NCBI GenBank assembly: GCA_016188145.1
Contig: JACPIJ010000059.1
Coordinates: 1 to 32,512 of the forward strand
DNA: 32,512 nucleotides
Direction: 5' to 3'
Source of the DNA: Candidatus Woesearchaeota archaeon
GTDB lineage: Archaea; Nanobdellota; Nanobdellia; Woesearchaeales; UBA10216
The position numbers were made by a program, and so were the translations under genes. Every line of letters starts with the position of its first letter. Position 1 is the first letter of the stretch. Under the pieces are notes generated by a model. The model ran no database searches. It worked only from the letters and a program-made list of their open reading frames with translations, and was not told the DNA's origin. Shown here one piece after another: positions 28,820 through 32,512 of the stretch.

Positions 28820-28841
28820 AGCCGATGGTCACGTGTTCAAA

Positions 28842-28904
28842 CAGCCCTTTTACTCGCTGCGGCTCGTAAAAGCGCTGGCGGAAAACTCCGTCACGGCTTG
28901 GAAG
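28842..28904 (+). other. T-loop intron of tRNA-Ile (position 59/60, 63 bases)
   Basis: This is a regular bulge-helix-bulge. Exon TTCA pairs with TGGA (one T-G), bulges are AA^C and AG^T, and the inner helix is AGCC/GGCT. Inside are the stem CTTTTAC/GTAAAAG and a second stem GGCGGA/TCCGTC. The CAGCCCTTTT start and CGGCTTGGAAG end match the T-loop introns of tRNA-Val and tRNA-Gly. Confidence 0.82.
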
Positions 28905-28943
28905 TCACGTCGGGCCCATTCAAGCTTTTTCAGGGTGGTAGAC

Positions 28944-29363
28944 ATGGGAAACTTGTTGGTTCCTAGCAAAATCTCGGAATGGCGGCAGTTGGAAGACCGT
29001 TTGGCAGAGCCAGGTCAGGCTCTTGATGGCACGGGCTTATACCTTCTAAGAGGTAAAATAAAGGTTTTGGATAAAAAACCATTAAATAGTGCGGTTTCTT
29101 ATTATGTTGTGCTTGTTTCTGGCATCACTGGTAGGCAGTCGCCACGCTTTTCCATCTATTTTAGGTTTGGTGGATCCAATACTGCTTCCATGAAAGAGGC
29201 GTTTCGTGATTTGCCTGTAAGCTTGCTTGAATGTGTTGTTGGGATTTCTGTAGTTAGGAAGAGTGAATACCTCACCCAGAGAGTTATTAATTACCTGTCT
29301 TTTCCTGGAAGTTTTTCCCTGGTGATTAAGAATGGCTTAGTTACTGACTACTTGCCAGTTTGA
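28944..29363 (+). CDS. Protein of unknown function after tRNA-Ile
   Basis: This is 139 residues from the ATG at 28944; the track start at 28833 lies inside the tRNA gene. GGTGGT lies 6-12 bases upstream as a ribosome site. It begins MGNLLVPSKISEWRQLEDRL and has alternating short strands (GLYLLRGKIKVLDKK, SYYVVLVSGITG, RFSIYFRF), suggesting a small beta-rich fold. No membrane segment, signal peptide or metal motif is seen. No family is recognised and no operon partner is obvious; the next gene is 124 bases away with a TTTTTAATA element between. Confidence 0.5.
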   Translation: MGNLLVPSKISEWRQLEDRLAEPGQALDGTGLYLLRGKIKVLDKKPLNSAVSYYVVLVSGITGRQSPRFSIYFRFGGSNTASMKEAFRDLPVSLLECVVGISVVRKSEYLTQRVINYLSFPGSFSLVIKNGLVTDYLPV

Positions 29364-29487
29364 TTTGTCAGTAACAGAATCTTTTTTACCGCTACAGAAA
29401 ACTTTTTAATAACGCTTTTTAATAGGCTGCTATTGCAAAAGGTGTGTGACGAGCGTGATTTTGAGGTGAAAGTGAGGTGAAAGCGTA

Positions 29488-29760
29488 ATGTCTGGGAATG
29501 GCAAAAGGCTGTTGATGTTTACGGGCACTGAGTGCACTCATTGCCATGAGATGAATCCCCTTGTTGAGAGGCTTGAGAAGGAGCTTAACCTGAAGGTTGA
29601 GAAGCTTGAGGTGTGGCACAACTCTGAGAACATGGCTTTTCTTCAGAAGCTTGACCAAGGAAGATGCGGCGGCATTCCTTTTTTCTTTAGTGAGAAAAGC
29701 GGCAAGTGGATTTGCGGCAACACGAAGTATGAGAAGCTCAAGGAATGGGCTCTTGGCTGA
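29488..29760 (+). CDS. Thioredoxin/glutaredoxin-like protein
   Basis: This 90-residue protein opens with a strand (RLLMFTGTECTHC) leading into a CxxC redox site C16-T-H-C19, followed by a helix. The cis-Pro loop GGIPFFFSEKSGKWICG sits where expected, so the thioredoxin fold is complete but short, like glutaredoxin. It probably acts as a thiol-disulfide oxidoreductase. It lies 46 bases before lipA, so it could serve sulfur or Fe-S chemistry of lipoyl synthesis; that link is inferred from position. ATG at 29488 with GGTGAAAGCG before it; TTTTTAATA elements near 29403-29423 are candidate TATA boxes. Confidence 0.75.
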   Translation: MSGNGKRLLMFTGTECTHCHEMNPLVERLEKELNLKVEKLEVWHNSENMAFLQKLDQGRCGGIPFFFSEKSGKWICGNTKYEKLKEWALG

Positions 29761-29771
29761 GAGTTTTTGGT

Positions 29772-29795
29772 AAACCTTTTTCGCCAAAAAGGTTT
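29772..29795 (+). repeat. Perfect 10-bp hairpin between the thioredoxin-like gene and lipA
   Basis: AAACCTTTTT (29772-29781), loop CGCC, AAAAAGGTTT (29786-29795). It ends 11 bases before the lipA ATG, just ahead of its GAGGT ribosome site. The A/T-rich stem resembles the CTTTTTT/AAAAAAG stem of the T-loop introns. It could be an mRNA boundary element or a weak terminator. Confidence 0.5.
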
Positions 29796-29806
29796 TGAGG
29801 TATAAC

Positions 29807-30751
29807 ATGCGGATTCAATTGGCAGCAGAATCAACTCACGTTTATGGCGGTAAGCCGGGCTGGCTTAAGATTAGGCCTCCAACCGAGACGTTCTCAGAGC
29901 TAAAGGGGCTTGTTGCGCATTTTGGCATGCACACTGTTTGCCAGGAGGCGCACTGCCCTAACATGTCTGAGTGCTGGAGCGGAGGCACGGCAACCTTCAT
30001 GGTTCTTGGCGATACGTGCACTCGCGGCTGTAAATTCTGCTCTGTAAAAACAGGCAACCCAAAAGGCATTGTCAACAGCGAGGAGCCCTTCATGCTGGCG
30101 CAGTGCGTAAGGGAGATGAACGGCCTGGGCGGCAGCAACAGGATTGATTACATCGTAATTACATCTGTCGACAGGGATGAACTTCCTGACCAGGGAGCAG
30201 GGCACTTTGCAAGCTGCGTGAGGGAGGTGAAGGCGGCTGTCCCTGGCATCATGGTCGAGGTGCTGACTCCGGACTTTCGCGGCAGCAACGAATGCGTACG
30301 AACCGTTGTTGAAGCTGGTCCTGATGTCTTTGGCCACAACATTGAGACAGTCAGGCGGCTTCAGAGAAATGTCCGTGACCCCCGGGCTGGTTACGGGCAG
30401 TCGCTGTCTGTACTGGCCGCTGTGAAAGGAATGAATCCGGGAATATTCACAAAATCCTCCATCATGCTCGGACTGGGAGAAACAGAGGAGGAGGTCATTA
30501 TGGCGATGAATGACCTTCTTGCAGTTGGGGTTGACATCCTCACGCTTGGCCAGTATTTGAGGCCAAGCAGCTGGCACCTGCCCGTTTCGGAGTATGTTTC
30601 CCCAGAAAAGTTTAATAAGCTGAAACTTGCTGGCGAGAGGTTAGGGTTCAAATATGTCGCAGCAGGCCCTTTTGTCCGGAGCTCTTACAGGGCAGGGGAG
30701 CTTTTCGTGAAGAACGTTTTGAAAAAGCAGGGTGTAAACGGCAATGGCTGA
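29807..30751 (+). CDS. lipA: Lipoyl synthase
   Basis: This protein is 314 residues from the ATG at 29807 (the track uses a TTG four codons earlier). It is a radical SAM enzyme that inserts two sulfurs into octanoyl groups on lipoyl domains. The auxiliary cluster motif is C45-x4-C50-x5-C56 (CQEAHCPNMSEC), the radical SAM motif CTRGCKFC (C71, C75, C78), and the C-terminal serine ligand is in RSSY. All ligands are present and length is normal. It overlaps the E1 alpha gene by 8 bases, so lipoylation is coupled to synthesis of the 2-oxoacid dehydrogenase that needs it. No LipB/LplA is visible. Confidence 0.95.
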   Translation: MRIQLAAESTHVYGGKPGWLKIRPPTETFSELKGLVAHFGMHTVCQEAHCPNMSECWSGGTATFMVLGDTCTRGCKFCSVKTGNPKGIVNSEEPFMLAQCVREMNGLGGSNRIDYIVITSVDRDELPDQGAGHFASCVREVKAAVPGIMVEVLTPDFRGSNECVRTVVEAGPDVFGHNIETVRRLQRNVRDPRAGYGQSLSVLAAVKGMNPGIFTKSSIMLGLGETEEEVIMAMNDLLAVGVDILTLGQYLRPSSWHLPVSEYVSPEKFNKLKLAGERLGFKYVAAGPFVRSSYRAGELFVKNVLKKQGVNGNG

Positions 30752-31820
30752 AAAGATTCTGAAGACATTCAGCGTAAAGTATCTGCAGGTTCTTGACGAA
30801 AATGGCAGGTGCGATAAAAAGCTGATGCCTAAGCTGTCTCCCGGTCAGCTTGTTGAGCTTTACGAGCTCATGGTTCTTGGCAGGAGGTTTGACGAGAAGG
30901 CATTAAGCCTGCAAAGGCAGGGAAGGCTGGGAACGTACGCATCGGTCCTTGGGCAGGAGGCAGCCCAGGTTGGCGCTGCTTATGCCTTGCATGATGCCGA
31001 CTGGGTTTTTCCGACTTACCGTGATGTGGCATTGCTTATCGCGAGAAAGCAGCCGATGGTCAGTCTGCTGCAGTATTTTGGCGGCGATGAGCGTGGCAGC
31101 ATCCCTCCGAAAGGAGTTAAGAATTTTCCAATCTCAATTCCAGTGGGAACCCAGGGGCTGCACGCTGTTGGGGTTGCGATGGCCGCAACTGTTACGAAAA
31201 GGAAATACGCCGCTGTTGCCTGCTTGGGAGACGGTGCAAGCTCTGAAGGCGACATGAACGAGGCATTTAACTTTGCAGGAGTTTTCAAGGCTCCGGTGAT
31301 TTTCCTGTGCCAGAACAACCAGTATGCAATTTCTGTTCCGGTAAAGCAGCAGACAGCAGCTGAGACCATTGCCCAGAAAGCCATTGCCTTCGGGTTTGAA
31401 GGCATCAGGGTTGATGGCAATGACATTCTCGCGGTTTATTCGGCAATGGCTGCGGCTTTGAAAAAGGCTTACCGCGGGGAAGGGCCAACGCTTATTGAGT
31501 GTTTCACTTATCGCCTTGGCAACCATACAACCAGCGATGATGCTTCAAAATACAGGTCTGAATCTGAAGTCGCTGCCTGGCGCAAAAAAGAGCCTGTGCT
31601 GCGGCTGCGGAAATACCTTGAAAGCAAAAAGCTGTGGAACAGCAAAAAGGAAGAGCAACTGGCAGCCAAGGTTGACAGGCAGGTTTCCGCTGCAGTGAGC
31701 GAATACGAATCCGTGCCTAAGCCAGGCGTTGAGGATATTTTCAAATACACTTATGCGGAGATGCCGCAGTTTCTGCAGCAACAGCTGGATGAGTATAAGA
31801 AGCTAATCGAGGGCAGGTGA
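30744..31820 (+). CDS. pdhA: Pyruvate/2-oxoacid dehydrogenase E1 alpha subunit
   Basis: This 358-residue thiamine diphosphate enzyme subunit has the cofactor motif GDGASSEGDMNEAFNFAGVF ending in CQNN, preceded by GTQGLHAVGVAMAA and followed by YRLGNHTTSDD, the phosphorylation-loop region of E1 alpha. It decarboxylates pyruvate or a branched-chain 2-oxoacid and passes the acyl group to lipoyl-E2 with E1 beta, the next gene. The substrate cannot be fixed from sequence; the pyruvate-type length and motifs fit. It overlaps lipA and is 1 base from the E1 beta gene. Confidence 0.9.
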   Translation: MAEKILKTFSVKYLQVLDENGRCDKKLMPKLSPGQLVELYELMVLGRRFDEKALSLQRQGRLGTYASVLGQEAAQVGAAYALHDADWVFPTYRDVALLIARKQPMVSLLQYFGGDERGSIPPKGVKNFPISIPVGTQGLHAVGVAMAATVTKRKYAAVACLGDGASSEGDMNEAFNFAGVFKAPVIFLCQNNQYAISVPVKQQTAAETIAQKAIAFGFEGIRVDGNDILAVYSAMAAALKKAYRGEGPTLIECFTYRLGNHTTSDDASKYRSESEVAAWRKKEPVLRLRKYLESKKLWNSKKEEQLAAKVDRQVSAAVSEYESVPKPGVEDIFKYTYAEMPQFLQQQLDEYKKLIEGR

Positions 31821-31821
31821 A

Positions 31822-32512
31822 ATGGTTGTGATGAATCTTGTGCAGGCTGTGAACTCCGGCCTAAGATGCGCTATGGCAGACGATAGCAGGGTTGTCGTGC
31901 TTGGCGAGGACGTTGGAGCTGACGGCGGTGTGTTCAGGGCATCCGATGGCCTGCTTAAGCAGTTCGGCAGAACAAGGGTTATGGACACCCCTCTTGCAGA
32001 ATCAGGAATCATTGGCGTTTCGATAGGCATGGCCGTTGCCGGGCTGAGGCCTGTTCCTGAAATTCAATTCTCGGGCTTCCTTTACATGGCTCTTGCGCAG
32101 CTAATTAACCATGCGGCCAGGATCAGGACGAGAAGCCGCGGGAGTTTCAGCTGCCCGCTTGTTGTAAGGACTCCATACAGTGGTGGTATAAAGGCTTTGG
32201 AGCATCATTCGGAGAGCATGGAAGCGATTTATGCCCACGTTCCAGGCCTGAAGGTTGTCATTCCCTCTTCCCCATACGATGCGAAAGGCCTGTTAATTGC
32301 AGCAATAAAAGGAAATGACCCCGTTATCTTCATGGAGCCATCAAGGCTTTACCGCGCTGTAAAAGAAGAAATCCCGGAGCAGTCATACGCCGTTCCTCTT
32401 GGCAAGGCGAAGATAGTCAAGGAAGGCAGCACAGTTACCGTCATAAGCTGGGGCTCAATGCTGCAGCAGGCTAAGCTTGCACTAGCCCACACTGATGTTG
32501 ATGTTGAGCTCA
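31822..32512 (+). CDS. pdhB: Pyruvate/2-oxoacid dehydrogenase E1 beta subunit (cut by window edge)
   Basis: An open frame runs from the ATG at 31822 to the window end (230 codons); it was missing from the ORF track because it has no stop here. The sequence matches E1 beta: VVVLGEDVGADGGVFRASDGL, MDTPLAESGIIGVSIGMAVAG, PVPEIQFSGFLYMALAQLINHAA, and VVIPSSPYDAKGLL. It forms the alpha2beta2 E1 with the preceding gene. About 90-100 residues are missing at the C-terminus. E2 and E3 genes probably follow outside the window. Confidence 0.93.
   Translation, partial: MVVMNLVQAVNSGLRCAMADDSRVVVLGEDVGADGGVFRASDGLLKQFGRTRVMDTPLAESGIIGVSIGMAVAGLRPVPEIQFSGFLYMALAQLINHAARIRTRSRGSFSCPLVVRTPYSGGIKALEHHSESMEAIYAHVPGLKVVIPSSPYDAKGLLIAAIKGNDPVIFMEPSRLYRAVKEEIPEQSYAVPLGKAKIVKEGSTVTVISWGSMLQQAKLALAHTDVDVEL

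Larger units (their letters stand above)
28742..28918 (+). tRNA. tRNA with two introns, best read as tRNA-Ile(UAU)
   Basis: Acceptor arms GGGCCCG (28742-28748) and CGGGCCC (28911-28917) pair, with A73 at 28918 and no CCA. The D arm is GCTC/GAGC and the T stem ACGTG/CACGT. With an intron at 28781-28819 the anticodon arm is CCGGT-CTTATAA-GCCGA: anticodon TAT (28777-28779), with one C-A mismatch at the stem base and one T-G pair. This reading is chosen because exon CTTA pairs perfectly with intron TAAG as a bulge-helix-bulge centre, and the variable loop TGGTC is normal. A T-loop intron (28842-28904) is clear. The gene itself is certain; the isotype is less so. Confidence 0.85.

Noticed and set aside
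28789-28826. Alternative anticodon stem ATCGG/CCGAT for the third tRNA, which could give a Phe-like GAA loop
   Set aside because: It needs two further introns without a workable bulge-helix-bulge; the TAT reading has a perfect CTTA/TAAG centre helix and a normal variable loop.

Overview
The window looks archaeal. Several promoters have a TTTAAATA-type TATA box 20-30 bases before the start codon, often with almost no leader. The three tRNA genes carry bulge-helix-bulge introns and encode no CCA. The gene content is also archaeal: a type IV pilus-type ATPase with an intein, a NFACT-R protein, ScpA and a HEPN/MNT pair. The mix of tRNA introns at unusual positions, small genes and pilus genes suggests a DPANN-type archaeon (Woesearchaeota, Diapherotrites or Micrarchaeota-like). 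That placement is an inference; no marker gene here settles it.

Layout. Positions 1-10953 hold a type IV pilus / type II secretion-like locus: a pilin-like protein, a membrane protein, a secretion ATPase interrupted by a 443-residue LAGLIDADG intein, a small coiled-coil protein and two TadC/FlaJ-like platform proteins. Two accessory cassettes break it up: a HEPN-MNT toxin-antitoxin-type pair (877-1841, minus strand) and an AT-rich three-gene cassette (8850-9938) encoding two small paralogous proteins and a CHAT/caspase-like peptidase. Positions 10970-13193 hold a stand-alone NFACT-R protein, a GNAT acetyltransferase and ScpA. Positions 13288-13876 hold tRNA-Val(UAC) and tRNA-Gly(GCC), each with two introns. 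Two small membrane proteins follow.

Positions 14603-28630 form an NAD supercluster. On the plus strand are a methyltransferase fusion and a nucleoside phosphorylase-like protein. On the minus strand, in transcription order, are an NrtR-type Nudix regulator, nicotinate phosphoribosyltransferase, a 38-residue ORF, nicotinamidase, glutamine-dependent NAD synthetase, a Nudix-NMNAT fusion, quinolinate synthase NadA, a Ser/Thr protein kinase, a VWA protein, a truncated pyruvate-kinase-like protein, a 53-residue ORF and NAD kinase. Inverted repeats of the form TTAGTGT-N7-ACACTAA lie just inside the promoters of nrtR, the nicotinate phosphoribosyltransferase gene and NAD kinase. They are a credible NrtR operator set, so the window appears to contain both the regulator and its regulon: salvage (nicotinamide to nicotinate to NaMN), de novo quinolinate, adenylylation, amidation and phosphorylation to NADP.

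Positions 28742-32512 hold a third intron-bearing tRNA (best read as Ile with anticodon UAU), an unknown protein, a thioredoxin-like protein, lipoyl synthase, and the E1 alpha and (partial) E1 beta subunits of a 2-oxoacid/pyruvate dehydrogenase.

The most unusual signals are: (1) a family of related T-loop introns at position 59/60 in all three tRNAs; (2) a covarying double-hairpin module inside both tRNA-Gly introns, with a run of similar hairpins in the pilus operon; (3) the CHAT-like cassette with its two DTxLG small proteins; (4) the NrtR-controlled NAD cluster that includes a protein kinase, a VWA protein and a pyruvate-kinase relic. All calls come from reading the sequence; no database search was run.
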